A stretch of 64,000 nucleotides of DNA from an uncultured beta proteobacterium (GCA_903944725.1 CAJASX010000054.1:1-64000), one strand, 5' to 3'; numbered from the stretch's first letter, positions 1-9,467 are shown. The notes: generated by a model from the sequence alone, not told the origin. Numbers and translations: made by a program.

Positions 1-2
1 CT

Positions 3-116
3 GGTTTTGCTGGCTCAACGGGTGAAGATTATGAGCTGTCTCGTTTAGGAATTTTTAAGGAAGACTTTAAACGCTTGGTATTGCGTTGGCGCTCGCCTTT
101 AGTGGCGCAGAAGTAG
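3..116 (+). CDS. C-terminal end of an unidentified protein (5' truncated)
   Basis: The frame open from the left edge ends at a TAG at 114-116 and gives 37 residues, GFAGSTGEDYELSR followed by LGIFKEDFKRLVLRWRSP and a short basic end. The fragment is mixed charged and hydrophobic, with no membrane segment or motif that I recognise. It runs in the same direction as the tRNA gene that follows 50 bp later. That it is a real gene end is inferred from the open frame and protein-like composition only; the family cannot be named from so little. Confidence 0.5.
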   Translation, partial: GFAGSTGEDYELSRLGIFKEDFKRLVLRWRSPLVAQK

Positions 117-166
117 TGCCTGCTTAGCTGGGCTGACACCTTCTAAGTAGTTTAAAATGGTCTCAT

Positions 167-242
167 GCCCCATTAGCTCATCTGGTAGAGCAACTGATTT
201 GTAATCAGTAGGTGGTCTGTTCGAGTCGGACATGGGGCACCA
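167..242 (+). tRNA. tRNA-Thr (anticodon UGU)
   Basis: A 76-nt cloverleaf can be folded by eye. The acceptor arms GCCCCAT (167-173) and ATGGGGC (232-238) pair perfectly. The D arm contains GCTC/GAGC. The anticodon stem ACTGA/TCAGT encloses the loop TTTGTAA, which gives anticodon TGT and reads ACA and other threonine codons. The T arm GTCTG/CGGAC encloses TTCGAGT. The discriminator A and CCA are encoded (239-242). A run of six T follows at 244-249 and may end transcription. The gene stands alone between a truncated gene and the TPR glycosyltransferase gene. Confidence 0.97.
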
Positions 243-268
243 CTTTTTTCGATTGAAAATTACCACAC

Positions 269-2302
269 ATGGCTAGCGAGTTTGAGACCATTACCGCAAT
301 TGGAATTCAATGTGCTCAGGCCGGTAAAAACCAAGAGGCACTTGAATGGTTTACTAAGGGTGTAGCCTTAAGCCCTAAGTCGGCCCACGCCCATCTCTAT
401 CAAGGAAATGCCTATAGCGCCTTGGGAAATTTATCCGCCGCGCTTAAATGCTATAACAAGGCAATCGATTTAAATCCACAGTTTGTTGAGGCCTATAACA
501 ATCTAGGTTTACTGTTAATTCAGCATCACGATTATCGTAATTCCTTAATTTATTTTGCTCAAGCAATCCGGGTTGACCGCCAATTTTGTGACGCCTATCT
601 TAATCAAGGTTTTGCTTTATTCGAATTAGCCGATTATGCTGCAGCCCTACAAAGCTATGAAAAGGCCGTGCAAATTCAGCCTCATCATGCGCTTGCCTAT
701 AACAATCTAGGTAATACTTATAAGGCCTTAGAACAATATCTACCAGCCTTACAGTGTTACGAAAAAGCTATCCAATTTAATCCTAGCTTAGCCGATCCTT
801 GGTATAACCGTGGCATTTTATTAGGCGATATGGGGGAAGAGCGTGAAGGCGTTCTTAGTTGCGATAAGGCGCTCGCGATTAATCCGCAACTAGCGCGCGC
901 TAAGTGGGCTAGAACCTTTTTGCAAATTCCGCAAATTGAGGCCTTTGGCGAAGACCCTCAAATTGCTCGCAAACAATATTCTATAAGCTTAGATGCCTTG
1001 GACGCTTGGTTTGTTGCTTGGCAAAATGATTCTACTAAGCTCCTTAAGAATGCAATAGGGGCTGATGTAGTCGGCAGTTTTCAACCCTTTTATCTAGCTT
1101 ATCAAGCAGAAGATAACCGTCAATTAATGGCTCGTTATGGTCAGTTGTGCTGTCGCTTAATGGCGCAATGGCAGCAGAGCAGGGGCTATGAGGCACGTCA
1201 ATTTGCGGTTCGGGGTCGGATACGTATTGGCATCGTTAGCCATTATTTATGTGATCATCCCGTTTGGAATGCATTTTTAAGGGGGTTTGCCCACCATCTA
1301 AAGCGCACCGAATTTGAATTAATTTTCTTTTACTTAGGTAAAGTGCATGATCAAGAAACACAATTGGCACGATCTTTAGCCACATCATTTATCGAAGGCA
1401 AAACTGGTATTGTCGATTGGACCGAAACCATTTTGGCGCAACAGATCGAAGTCTTAATTTATCCAGATATAGGCATGGATCAAATGACCACTAAACTCGC
1501 TAGCTTGCGTTTAGCACCATTACAGCTAGTTATGTGGGGGCATCCAGAAACGACTGGGTTACCCACCATAGATTATTTTGTGTCAGCGCAGTGTTTTGAA
1601 AATGCAACATCGCCTAATAACTATACCGAGCAATTGCTAACCTTAGCAAATTTGGGCTGTTGCTACGAGCGGCTTAGCGTAAGCCCAACTGAAGTGAATT
1701 TAGAGCAACTTGGTATCAATCCAAAATTACCAATTTTGCTCTGCCCTGGCAGCATTTTTAAATATGCAGCACAATTTGACTGGATTTTGGTTGAAATAGC
1801 GCGTCGTTTAGGCGCTTGCCAGTTGGTGTTTTTTGTGGCGAGCAGTAAAGCCAATTTAGCAGCACGTTTTGAAGCGCGTCTATTGCAAGCATTTGCTCAA
1901 GCCCAGCTTAAGTTAAATGATTTTGTGGTGTTTATTCCCTGGTTAGAACGCCCAGATTTTTTTAGCCTCATGAAACAGTCTGACGTCTTTTTAGATACCC
2001 TCGGATTTTCTGGGTTCAATACAGCTATGCAAGCTATTGAGTGTGATTTGCCAATCGTAAGCCATGCAGGGCAATTTATGCGCGGGCGCTTAGCTGCAGG
2101 AATTTTGCAACGGCTAAATTTACCCGAATTAATTACTCATACCGCTGAAGAGTACATTGCCCTAGCGGTACGAATCGCCCAAGACAGCAATTATCGTGAG
2201 CGCATCGTAGCCCAAATGCAGGCAAATCGGTCGGTGCTTTTCGACGATGTCTTACCAATACGTGAGCTCGAAACATTTTTAACCGCGCACTGCCGTAGTT
2301 AG
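269..2302 (+). CDS. TPR repeat protein with O-GlcNAc-transferase (SPINDLY)-like C-terminal domain
   Basis: This 677-residue protein has two parts. Residues about 5-210 form six consecutive 34-residue tetratricopeptide repeats, seen as recurring A-Y-N-N-L-G and A-I-x-x-N-P patterns. Residues about 310-670 resemble the catalytic GT41 domain of bacterial O-linked GlcNAc transferases: RIGIVSHYLCDHPVWN near 313, LQLVMWGHPETTGLPTIDYF near 420, and DVFLDTLGFSGFNTAMQAIE near 570. In this family the TPRs bind the acceptor and the C-terminal domain transfers a sugar from a UDP-sugar. No signal peptide or membrane segment is visible, so it should be cytoplasmic. The ATG at 269 lacks a clear ribosome binding site. 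The stop overlaps the convergent MFS gene by 4 bp. The substrate is unknown; protein or lipid-linked glycosylation is inferred. Confidence 0.85.
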   Translation: MASEFETITAIGIQCAQAGKNQEALEWFTKGVALSPKSAHAHLYQGNAYSALGNLSAALKCYNKAIDLNPQFVEAYNNLGLLLIQHHDYRNSLIYFAQAIRVDRQFCDAYLNQGFALFELADYAAALQSYEKAVQIQPHHALAYNNLGNTYKALEQYLPALQCYEKAIQFNPSLADPWYNRGILLGDMGEEREGVLSCDKALAINPQLARAKWARTFLQIPQIEAFGEDPQIARKQYSISLDALDAWFVAWQNDSTKLLKNAIGADVVGSFQPFYLAYQAEDNRQLMARYGQLCCRLMAQWQQSRGYEARQFAVRGRIRIGIVSHYLCDHPVWNAFLRGFAHHLKRTEFELIFFYLGKVHDQETQLARSLATSFIEGKTGIVDWTETILAQQIEVLIYPDIGMDQMTTKLASLRLAPLQLVMWGHPETTGLPTIDYFVSAQCFENATSPNNYTEQLLTLANLGCCYERLSVSPTEVNLEQLGINPKLPILLCPGSIFKYAAQFDWILVEIARRLGACQLVFFVASSKANLAARFEARLLQAFAQAQLKLNDFVVFIPWLERPDFFSLMKQSDVFLDTLGFSGFNTAMQAIECDLPIVSHAGQFMRGRLAAGILQRLNLPELITHTAEEYIALAVRIAQDSNYRERIVAQMQANRSVLFDDVLPIRELETFLTAHCRS

Positions 2303-3642
2303 TAATGCAAGTTAATTTTACGGGTTTCTGGTAAATAAAAAATGGCTAGTATTGCAGCGGCAGCTAAAAATACGGTGGGATACCAAAGCCCAGCTAATGG
2401 GTTAGCTAGAGCCTGATTAAGCCAAGTGACAATGAGGGGAAGTAACCCCCCAATCCAGCCTGCAGCAAAATTATGAGGTAAAGTGGCCGCGCTACTTCGC
2501 CGTTTTGCAGGAAAGAGTTCGGCTAATAATGCTGATTGCGGCCCAATTACCAAAGCTAAGGGTAAAGAGAGGACGATAAATACTAAGGCAAGTGCAAAGG
2601 TATTTTGTGTTGCATTGCTAGCCAAGTGACCCAATAAAGCAAAAGCAGGCAGAATAAAAAATGTGCCCAGAATGAGGCCGGCAATCACAATGGGTTTGCG
2701 CCCAAAACGGTCTGAAAGTGCGCCAGCAAAGATGGTTAATGGAAATAACGCGCACGTAGCATAGATGCTAAGCGAGTTTACTAATTGAGAATCTATTTTG
2801 AGAGTCGATTTTAAATAGATCGCGGTGTACACCTGCACGCAAAAAAATAATACTGATCCTCCAGCCGAAATACAAAAAAATAATAAGAACATATGACGGC
2901 GGGTAGTGTGGTCGCGAAAGTTATCCCGCAAAGGCGTTGTGCTAATTGCTTGAGCAGTATTTAGGGCTTTAAAAATGGGTGTTTCTTCTAAGGCGAGTCG
3001 GGTTTTAAGGGCAATGATAAGTAGCAACAATGAAACCCAAAATGGCACCCGCCACCCCCACTCTTGAAATGCCTCAGGACTAAGAATGTGCTGTAGATAG
3101 GCAATTTGTAGGGTTGAAGCCAAAATGCCTAGGGGACCCATCAATTGCAAGAAACTGGTTTGAAAACCACGCTTTTCTGGATCTGCATGCTCGGCCAAAT
3201 AGACGGCACTTCCGCCAATTTCGCCACCAGCAGATAAGCCCTGTAACAAGCGCAGGATAATTAATAACACTGGAGCAGCATATCCAATTTGATTAAAAGT
3301 AGGCAAAAAGCCAACTGCTAAAGTCGATCCACCCATCAAGGTCATGGTGATTAGAAATACCGGCCGCCTGCCAATGCGGTCTGCTAAAGAGCCAAAAAAT
3401 GCGGCACCAATAGGGCGAAACACCATGCCAACCCCAAAAGTAGCTAAGCTAGCAAGAAGGCTGTTGGAAGAGTTGCCATCTGCACTGCTAAAGGGGAAGA
3501 ATAGGGGTCCAAAAAGAATTGCTAAGGCAGCAAAGCAAAGAAAGTCATACCATTCTAAAAAGGTACCAAAACAGGCGGCTAGAGCCACTTTACGATATTT
3601 TTTAGAATTTATTTTTATCTCTAAGTTATTGATTTTATTCAA
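2299..3642 (-). CDS. MFS transporter, metabolite:H+ symporter type
   Basis: A 447-residue inner-membrane protein with about 12 hydrophobic segments. It shows the repeated MFS loop motif between TM2 and TM3 (GSLADRIGRRPVF, about residue 85) and again in the second half (GALSDRFGRKPIV, about residue 310). The N-terminal FGTFLEWYDF and the central GGEIGGSAVYLAEHA motif are typical of the metabolite:H+ symporter (ProP/ShiA/KgtP-like) branch, which imports small organic acids or osmolytes with protons. The substrate cannot be told. The longest frame starts with TTG at 3642, preceded directly by AAAGG; an in-frame TAA lies just upstream and no ATG occurs near the N-terminus. A GTG at 3588 is an alternative. 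A long hairpin (3652-3696) sits immediately upstream. Confidence 0.88.
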   Translation of the reverse strand: MNKINNLEIKINSKKYRKVALAACFGTFLEWYDFLCFAALAILFGPLFFPFSSADGNSSNSLLASLATFGVGMVFRPIGAAFFGSLADRIGRRPVFLITMTLMGGSTLAVGFLPTFNQIGYAAPVLLIILRLLQGLSAGGEIGGSAVYLAEHADPEKRGFQTSFLQLMGPLGILASTLQIAYLQHILSPEAFQEWGWRVPFWVSLLLLIIALKTRLALEETPIFKALNTAQAISTTPLRDNFRDHTTRRHMFLLFFCISAGGSVLFFCVQVYTAIYLKSTLKIDSQLVNSLSIYATCALFPLTIFAGALSDRFGRKPIVIAGLILGTFFILPAFALLGHLASNATQNTFALALVFIVLSLPLALVIGPQSALLAELFPAKRRSSAATLPHNFAAGWIGGLLPLIVTWLNQALANPLAGLWYPTVFLAAAAILAIFYLPETRKINLHY

Positions 3643-3651
3643 CCTTTATTC

Positions 3652-3696
3652 AAATCAAGGATTATTTGTTGCAAAGCAGCAAATAATCCTTGATTT
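3652..3696. repeat. Long near-perfect inverted repeat in the MFS-phasin divergent intergenic region
   Basis: The arms are 3652-3668 (AAATCAAGGATTATTTG) and 3680-3696 (CAAATAATCCTTGATTT), a perfect 17-bp match. The inner bases add one T-G pair and TGC/GCA, so the fold is a 21-bp stem with an AAA loop. It lies 9 bp upstream of the MFS start codon and about 90 bp upstream of the phasin start. No T-run follows on either side, so it is not a standard intrinsic terminator. It could be an operator, an RNA element in the MFS leader or a dispersed repeat; the sequence alone does not decide. Confidence 0.8.
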
Positions 3697-3786
3697 CTCC
3701 TGGCTGCTCCGTTAAAGTTCTATGGTGCAGTGCAATATTAATGTTTTATTTTTCAATCTCTTTTAATTATTTAAATGGAAACCCAA

Positions 3787-4374
3787 ATGAACCAAGATCA
3801 AATTACCGCTAAATTGTCGCAAATTCAAAGTAAAGGCCTTGAGTCTACTTTTTCTTTAAGCGAAGCTGCTCTAGAAAATGCTGAGAAATTGGCTGCCCTC
3901 AATTATGCCGCCTCTAAAGAAGCTTTAGTAAATGCTCAAGATAACTTTCAAGCTGTTTTGACCGCTAAAGACCCAAAACAAGTTACTGAAATGATGAGTG
4001 TTGAAGCTTTGCAAGAAGTAAGCGATCTAGCTACTGATTATCAGCGCAAAGTAACCCAAGTATTACGCGATAGTAATAAGGAATTTGCTAGTGTGGTTGA
4101 TGCAAGCATTGATGAAATTCAGGCCAGCGTACAAGACTGGATGAATACCTTGGCCAGCAATGCGCCTGCAGGTTCTGATGTCTTTGTCTCAGCATTCAAA
4201 ACTTCATACGGTAGCGTATTACAAGGTTTTGAACAGTTCCGTGCTGCTAGTAAAGAAGCCTTGGCTACTGCTGAAAAAAGTGCTGACCAAGCAATGGATA
4301 CTGTTAAAGGTCAAATCAATCAAGTAAAAAAAGCAAGCACCCCAGCATCACGTGGTCGCAAAGTAGCAAAATAA
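3787..4374 (+). CDS. phaP: Phasin family protein
   Basis: A soluble helical protein of 195 residues with the phasin layout: heptad-like Ala/Leu/Glu-rich helices, the LAALNYAASKEALVNAQDN region near residue 40, and an Ala/Lys-rich basic C-terminus (PASRGRKVAK). Phasins coat polyhydroxyalkanoate granules and control their size and number, which implies storage-polymer formation in this organism. The first ATG (3775) has no ribosome binding site; the second (3787) has GGAA six bases upstream and gives an N-terminus like other betaproteobacterial phasins, so I prefer it. A strong terminator follows directly. No PHA synthase gene is in the window. Confidence 0.88.
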   Translation: MNQDQITAKLSQIQSKGLESTFSLSEAALENAEKLAALNYAASKEALVNAQDNFQAVLTAKDPKQVTEMMSVEALQEVSDLATDYQRKVTQVLRDSNKEFASVVDASIDEIQASVQDWMNTLASNAPAGSDVFVSAFKTSYGSVLQGFEQFRAASKEALATAEKSADQAMDTVKGQINQVKKASTPASRGRKVAK

Positions 4375-4396
4375 TAGTTTAGTTTTAGAACTAAAT

Positions 4397-4428
4397 AAAC
4401 CCCGCTACTGAGTTAGCGGGGTTTTTAT
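4397..4428. terminator. Bidirectional intrinsic terminator between phaP and rmuC
   Basis: The stem AAACCCCGCTA (4397-4407) pairs with TAGCGGGGTTT (4414-4424) around a 6-base loop, followed by a T-rich stretch to 4429 on the plus strand. The left flank is A-rich (CTAAATAAA), so the same hairpin can also end the minus-strand rmuC transcript, whose stop codon abuts it at 4429. Confidence 0.93.
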
Positions 4429-5715
4429 TTATTCGTCAGTAATTTCAGCCGAGTCAGCCGCTTCAATTAGTAATGTATCAATCAATTTGGTGGGCTTCAC
4501 ACCTAAGGCGCGCACTTTTTCTGCAGAGCGAATTAAGTTACCCTTACCTGATTTCAATTTATTAAAGGCATCGTGATACGAGCTTTGTGCCTGCTCAAGG
4601 CGCTGACCTAATTTTTGTAGGTCATCAACAAAGCCCACAAATTTATCGTAAAGAGCGCCGCACTGCCTTGAAATTTCAAGGGCATTACGATTTTGCTGAT
4701 CTTGCCGCCATAAATGCGCTACTGTACGTAAGGTTGCCATTAATGTACTAGGGCAAACCAAGACAATATTTTTTGCTAGCGCTTCATCTTGTAAATTGGG
4801 CGCAGCTTTTATGGCCGCTATAAAGGCTGGCTCAATCGGAATAAACATTAAAACAAAATCAATCGCACCCAAGCCATGTAGGGAGCTATAGTTTTTGCTT
4901 GAGAGCCCTTGAATATGTTGGCGCAACGATTGCAGGTGTAAATTTAATTCTGCTTGGGCAATTTCAGGAGTGAGCGCTTCCGCATAACGGGCATAGGCCG
5001 TAATTGATACCTTGCTATCGACCACTAAATGACGGCCTTCTGGTAAGCGCACAATGACATCGGGCTGTAGGCGTGAGCCATCAGCTTGAGTATGACTATC
5101 TTGCACTACATATTCTTCACCTTTACGCAAACCAGACGAATCTAGAATAGATTCGAGCACTAACTCACCCCAATTACCTTGTACCTTCGAATCGCCTTTA
5201 AGGGCCTGGGTAAGGGAGCGTGTTTCATCAGACATGCGCAAATTCAAATTAGAGAGGCGTTCAATTTCTGTTTTTAATGCAAATCGTTCGCGTGCTTCGT
5301 TTTGATATGAAGTGCTCACTTGCTCTTTAAATTCGGTGAGCTTGGTTTGCAGGGGTTTAAGTAAAGCGTCTAAGCTGGTCGCATTTTGTTCAGTAAAGCG
5401 CTTACTTTTATCCTCTAAAATTTCATTGGCTAAATTTTTAAATTGCGCTGTAAGAGCCTCTTTAGCTTCGTTGAGCGATTCGATTCTGGCGACTGCTTGG
5501 CGGCGCTCAGAAGTTAATTCGGCTTCGAGTCGAATGCCATTTTGAATTGCTAAATCACGCTCGGTACGCAGGCTTTCAAGTAGCGCATTGTCTGAAAGAG
5601 TAAGAGCCTGTTGGGTTCTGAAGGCAGCTTTGAGGTTGAGCACATAGACTAAAAGAGCGGCACACGAGCCGACCAATAGACCAAATACAAGTAGGATAGG
5701 AAAATCTAGCGCCAT
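4429..5715 (-). CDS. rmuC: DNA recombination protein RmuC homologue
   Basis: 428 residues. An N-terminal membrane segment (LVFGLLVGSCAALLVYVLNL, about residues 9-28) is followed by a long coiled coil (about 35-150) and the RmuC domain (about 170-370) with KVQGNWGELVLESILDSSGL, QPDVIVRLPEGRHLVVDSKV and DFVLMFIPIEPAF. RmuC limits inversion at short inverted repeats in E. coli; its fold resembles PD-(D/E)xK nucleases, and the D-x-V...D-S-K arrangement seen here fits that. It is a single gene ending in the shared terminator with phaP. The ATG at 5715 gives the normal membrane-anchored form. Confidence 0.92.
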   Translation of the reverse strand: MALDFPILLVFGLLVGSCAALLVYVLNLKAAFRTQQALTLSDNALLESLRTERDLAIQNGIRLEAELTSERRQAVARIESLNEAKEALTAQFKNLANEILEDKSKRFTEQNATSLDALLKPLQTKLTEFKEQVSTSYQNEARERFALKTEIERLSNLNLRMSDETRSLTQALKGDSKVQGNWGELVLESILDSSGLRKGEEYVVQDSHTQADGSRLQPDVIVRLPEGRHLVVDSKVSITAYARYAEALTPEIAQAELNLHLQSLRQHIQGLSSKNYSSLHGLGAIDFVLMFIPIEPAFIAAIKAAPNLQDEALAKNIVLVCPSTLMATLRTVAHLWRQDQQNRNALEISRQCGALYDKFVGFVDDLQKLGQRLEQAQSSYHDAFNKLKSGKGNLIRSAEKVRALGVKPTKLIDTLLIEAADSAEITDE

Positions 5716-5744
5716 GGCAATAGCTTACGCTAGCTGAGCCTAGT

Positions 5745-6053
5745 TTAGGGCTTAATTAATTTTTTGAGTTCACCGCTTTCATACATTTCAGTCAAAATGT
5801 CAGAGCCACCAATAAATTCACCATTAATATATAGCTGAGGAATGGTCGGCCAATTAGCATATTGTTTAATACCTTGGCGAATCCCATCATCGTCAAATAC
5901 ATTCACGGTGTGCAGGTGTTCAACGCCACAGGCGCGCAAAATATTGACGGCGTTACCAGAAAAGCCACACTGAGGAAACTGGGCTGTGCCTTTCATGAAT
6001 AACACCACTGGGTGGGTGGTAACAATTTCTTTAATTTGAGCTTGGACGTCCAT
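5745..6053 (-). CDS. grxD: Monothiol glutaredoxin, Grx4/GrxD type
   Basis: 102 residues with the monothiol active site CGFS (residues 29-32, in FPQCGFSGNAV) and the conserved WPTIPQLYINGEFIGGSDI segment (about 68-86) that binds glutathione. CGFS glutaredoxins bind a [2Fe-2S] cluster as a glutathione-bridged dimer and pass it to apo-proteins, often with BolA-like partners. The gene is the last of hemA-prfA-prmC-grxD on the minus strand, with a 68-bp gap after prmC, and may have its own promoter. The length is normal for the family. Confidence 0.95.
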   Translation of the reverse strand: MDVQAQIKEIVTTHPVVLFMKGTAQFPQCGFSGNAVNILRACGVEHLHTVNVFDDDGIRQGIKQYANWPTIPQLYINGEFIGGSDILTEMYESGELKKLIKP

Positions 6054-6121
6054 GGTTGATCCTTATTTATTACTTGACCTAATTTTAAGACCGAATTGAA
6101 AATAGGGTTATTTAGTTACTT

Positions 6122-7000
6122 TTAATTACGGGCACTGACTACACGTGGATGGCCAGCTAGATCGGCATAGGATTGCACGGCAGTGAGGCCAGCCTCTGCC
6201 ATCATGGCAAGCACAGGCTCTAACTGATCATAGCCATGTTCAACTGCAAGTAAGCCCTGGGGGCGTAAAAAGCGAGAAGCGCCGTTAATAATTTCACGAA
6301 GACAAGTTAGACCATCAGCGCCGTCGCTCAAGGCTCCGAGGGGCTCAAAGCGGAGATCACCCTGCTGTAAATGACAATCACCTGATTGGATGTAGGGCGG
6401 GTTACTGAGAATAAGGTCAAAAGCACCCGTAAAGAGGTCGCGCGGCAAAGCCTGATACCAGCTACCTGCTAAAAATTGGACACTTTTAGCCAAATTTAGG
6501 CGCTCCGTATTTAGCTTAGCAATAGCTAGCGCTTCAACCGATGCATCGGTGGCCACAATCTGTACTTGGTTTGAAAGGTCTTTTAAATCGCCCAAAGCAA
6601 CGGCAATAGCTAGTGCAATTGCGCCTGAGCCAGTACCTAGATCAAGTATTTGCAGCGTTCGATTAGGTTTTCTCTTTCGCAGTAGGGTAATTTCACTAAG
6701 TGCTAAGTCAACCAATAATTCAGTTTCTGGCCGGGGTATGAGTACTGCGGCAGTGACCGTAAGCTCAATTTGATGAAAAGGACGTGTGCCAATCAGGTAA
6801 GCAATGGGTTCACCAGCGAGACGTTTAACTTCAAGATCATGCCATGCAGTTAAAAAATCCTGAGTAAGTGGCATCTCAGCGCGGCTAATCAAGGCCGATT
6901 TAGGCAATTGAAAATGGCGCGCAAACAAATATGCTAGCAAGCTTCGTGCTTCAGTAGCAGGTAAATCGGTTTTACTTAGTAGCGCACGAATGGTCGACAT
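6122..7000 (-). CDS. prmC: Peptide chain release factor N5-glutamine methyltransferase
   Basis: PrmC (HemK) methylates the glutamine of the GGQ motif of release factors RF1 and RF2. The Rossmann SAM-binding motif ILDLGTGSGAIALAIA and the catalytic NPPY signature (LILSNPPYIQ) are both present, behind an N-terminal helical domain (LLAYLFARHF). The open frame extends to a TTG at 7033, but the ATG at 7000 gives MSTIRALLSK and the usual length of about 290 residues, so I chose it. It follows prfA after 19 bp, so enzyme and substrate are made from one transcript. Confidence 0.94.
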   Translation of the reverse strand: MSTIRALLSKTDLPATEARSLLAYLFARHFQLPKSALISRAEMPLTQDFLTAWHDLEVKRLAGEPIAYLIGTRPFHQIELTVTAAVLIPRPETELLVDLALSEITLLRKRKPNRTLQILDLGTGSGAIALAIAVALGDLKDLSNQVQIVATDASVEALAIAKLNTERLNLAKSVQFLAGSWYQALPRDLFTGAFDLILSNPPYIQSGDCHLQQGDLRFEPLGALSDGADGLTCLREIINGASRFLRPQGLLAVEHGYDQLEPVLAMMAEAGLTAVQSYADLAGHPRVVSARN

Positions 7001-7019
7001 TAGACGAATTAATAACGAC

Positions 7020-8099
7020 TTAATTATCGCCAAGGGCTGCCAATAGCTCGGCTTGATGCTCGGTAGCGAGGGCCTTCATGAGGTCACCTAAATCGCCATC
7101 CATCATCGCATCAATTTTATATAAGGTGAGATTAATACGATGGTCGGTAATTCGACCTTGAGGAAAATTGTAGGTACGAATACGATCACTACGGTCGCCC
7201 GAGCCAATGAGTGATTTACGGGTTTGTGCTTCGTGTTGATGGTGTTCACGTTGGCGTGCATCCATAATGCGCGCAACCAGTACTTTCATGGCTTGATCTT
7301 TATTGCGGTGTTGACTTCGATCATCTTGGCATTCAACCACAATACCTGTAGGAAGGTGGGTAATGCGTACCGCTGAATCAGTTTTATTAATATGTTGCCC
7401 ACCAGCACCAGATGCACGAAAAGTATCGATGCGTAAGTCAGCAGGATTAATTTTTACTGCCTCAATTTCATCGGCTTCAGGCATGACTGCCACCGTACAG
7501 GCTGAGGTATGAATTCGCCCTTGCGTTTCTGTTTGCGGCACGCGTTGTACGCGGTGTCCTCCTGATTCAAATTTCATCCGCGCATAAACCGACTGACCAA
7601 TTAAACGTAAAACGACCTCTTTATAGCCACCTAAATCGGATTCAGCAGCGCTGACTACTTCAACTTTCCAGCCCTGACGTTCTGCAAAACGGGTGTACAT
7701 CCGCAGCAAATCACTGGCAAAGAGGGCGCTCTCATCACCACCGGTACCAGCTCGAATTTCGAGAAAGACATTGCGCTCATCGTTTTCGTCCTTGGGCAAA
7801 AGTAAAGTTTGCAAGCTAGTTTCAAGCTCAAGCATTTGATTGACAGCTTGTTTTTGTTCTTCATCGGCAAAAGTTTTCATTTCAGGATCAGAGCGCATTT
7901 CTTCAGCAGCTTGAAGATTAGCTTCGGCTTGACGATAAAGACCAAATTGTTCAACTACGGAAGCAATTTCAGCGTGTTCACGCGTCAATTTGCGATAGGA
8001 GTCCATGTCCTTGGTTGACTCAGATGAAGTTAAAAGAGAGTTAAGCTCAGCCAAACGGGTATCAAGATGCACCAGCTTAGCCCGCATGCTGGGTTTCAT
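7020..8099 (-). CDS. prfA: Peptide chain release factor 1
   Basis: 359 residues, normal for RF1, which terminates translation at UAA and UAG. The GGQ motif that triggers peptidyl-tRNA hydrolysis is in [20 protein letters not shown] (about residues 228-247). The upstream [15 protein letters not shown] and [19 protein letters not shown] segments are typical of the family. Its ATG follows the hemA TAG directly (TAGATG), so translation of the two is probably coupled; prmC, which modifies it, follows. Confidence 0.97.
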   Translation of the reverse strand: MKPSMRAKLVHLDTRLAELNSLLTSSESTKDMDSYRKLTREHAEIASVVEQFGLYRQAEANLQAAEEMRSDPEMKTFADEEQKQAVNQMLELETSLQTLLLPKDENDERNVFLEIRAGTGGDESALFASDLLRMYTRFAERQGWKVEVVSAAESDLGGYKEVVLRLIGQSVYARMKFESGGHRVQRVPQTETQGRIHTSACTVAVMPEADEIEAVKINPADLRIDTFRASGAGGQHINKTDSAVRITHLPTGIVVECQDDRSQHRNKDQAMKVLVARIMDARQREHHQHEAQTRKSLIGSGDRSDRIRTYNFPQGRITDHRINLTLYKIDAMMDGDLGDLMKALATEHQAELLAALGDN

Positions 8100-9467
8100 C
8101 TAATGTGCTGGTTTGGCTGGTTTGAAATCGCTAGCAGGGTCTGATTGGTGATCTGCGCTAGAACTCACCGCATGCACCAAGAAAAGTTTCGGTAAGAGTT
8201 TAATTAGGGCATCCCGTTCTGCGCCATTAGCGTGTTGTAGGGCATGCAATGATCCATGTAAAAATTTATTGGTTAAGCCTTGTGCCATCAAATTTAAAAC
8301 CTCAAGTGGGTCATCGCCGCGCATTAAGCGCTTCATTGCACGCTCTAATTCAATTTGCCGCAGATGTTCGCCGCGTTGTTGAATATCTTGAATTAAGGGG
8401 ACTGCACCGCGCCCTTGTAACCAATGCATAAAATTACCCACTCGATCAGTGATGATGGCTTCGGCCTGATCGACCGCAGCGAGGCGCAGCGAGGCACCAG
8501 TTTGAATCATTGCGCCAAGATCGTCAACGGTATATAAATATACATCGTTAAGGCGAGCAATTTCGGGTTCAAAATCACGGGGCACTGCGAGATCGATCAT
8601 CACCATGGGCTTGCGTCGCCGAAGTTTAAGGGCACTCTCAACCATACCCAAGCCAATAATCGGCAAGGAGCTAGCAGTGCTTGAAATGATAATGTCAAAA
8701 TCGTGCAGTCGACTTGGTAACTCGGATAATCGCAGGGTTTCAGCTTGAATGCCTTGGGCAGAAATTGCATCTGCTAGCTCTTGTCCGCGCTCAAGTGTGC
8801 GATTAGCCACTGCCGCAAGTGAGGGCTTTCGGGCTACAAAATGAGTGGCGCATAGCGAGATCATTTCACCGGCACCAATAAATAAAATTTTTTGTTCAGA
8901 GAGTGTTTCGAAAATTCGTTCAGACAACCGCACGGCAGCTGCCGCCATCGAGATTGAATGGGCACCAATCTCAGTTGAACCGCGCACTTCCTTGGCCACA
9001 GCAAACGTTTTTTGAAATAATTGATTGAGATAAGTGCCCATGGTGCCAGCTTCATTGGCAGTGCGAACCGCATCTTTCATTTGTCCTAAAATTTGAGTTT
9101 CACCAATTACCATTGAATCAAGACCACAAGCTACCCGAAAGACATGTCTTACTGCATCCGATTGCGGTAGTGAGTAGAGGTGTGGCTCTAAGGTGCTAGG
9201 GGCTAACTTTTGACTTCTTGCCAGCCAATCGAAAGTAGCAGTATGTAATAAGGTTTCAGATTCAGCATCATTGGCGGCACAATACAACTCGGTGCGGTTA
9301 CAGGTCGATAAAATGGTTGCTTCGGGCAGGTGAGCACGATTGACGCTGCTGAGATGGGAGCGTAAATCAAGGAGCGCGTCTTGGAGAGATTCAGGATCAA
9401 AAGCCACCTTTTCCCGAACTGCCACTGGCGCTGTGTGATGATTGATGCCTAGTGTCAGCAGCTTCAT
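8100..9467 (-). CDS. hemA: Glutamyl-tRNA reductase
   Basis: The protein reduces Glu-tRNA(Glu) to glutamate-1-semialdehyde, the first committed step of tetrapyrrole synthesis by the C5 pathway. It has 455 residues with [14 protein letters not shown] at the N-terminus, the catalytic cysteine in [11 protein letters not shown] (about residue 55), the NADPH-binding segment [14 protein letters not shown] and a C-terminal dimerisation helix. It heads hemA-prfA-prmC-grxD. It supplies both haem and, given bchH at the other end of the window, bacteriochlorophyll. The start ATG at 9467 lies only 17 bp from a divergent small membrane protein. Confidence 0.96.
   Translation of the reverse strand: MKLLTLGINHHTAPVAVREKVAFDPESLQDALLDLRSHLSSVNRAHLPEATILSTCNRTELYCAANDAESETLLHTATFDWLARSQKLAPSTLEPHLYSLPQSDAVRHVFRVACGLDSMVIGETQILGQMKDAVRTANEAGTMGTYLNQLFQKTFAVAKEVRGSTEIGAHSISMAAAAVRLSERIFETLSEQKILFIGAGEMISLCATHFVARKPSLAAVANRTLERGQELADAISAQGIQAETLRLSELPSRLHDFDIIISSTASSLPIIGLGMVESALKLRRRKPMVMIDLAVPRDFEPEIARLNDVYLYTVDDLGAMIQTGASLRLAAVDQAEAIITDRVGNFMHWLQGRGAVPLIQDIQQRGEHLRQIELERAMKRLMRGDDPLEVLNLMAQGLTNKFLHGSLHALQHANGAERDALIKLLPKLFLVHAVSSSADHQSDPASDFKPAKPAH

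Noticed and set aside
133..161. A promoter for tRNA-Thr with CTGACA as -35
   Set aside because: No -10 at acceptable spacing could be found; TTTAAAAT lies only about 13 bp away.
7001..7033. A TTG start for prmC at 7033
   Set aside because: It adds 11 residues overlapping the prfA stop, while the ATG at 7000 yields the usual PrmC N-terminus.
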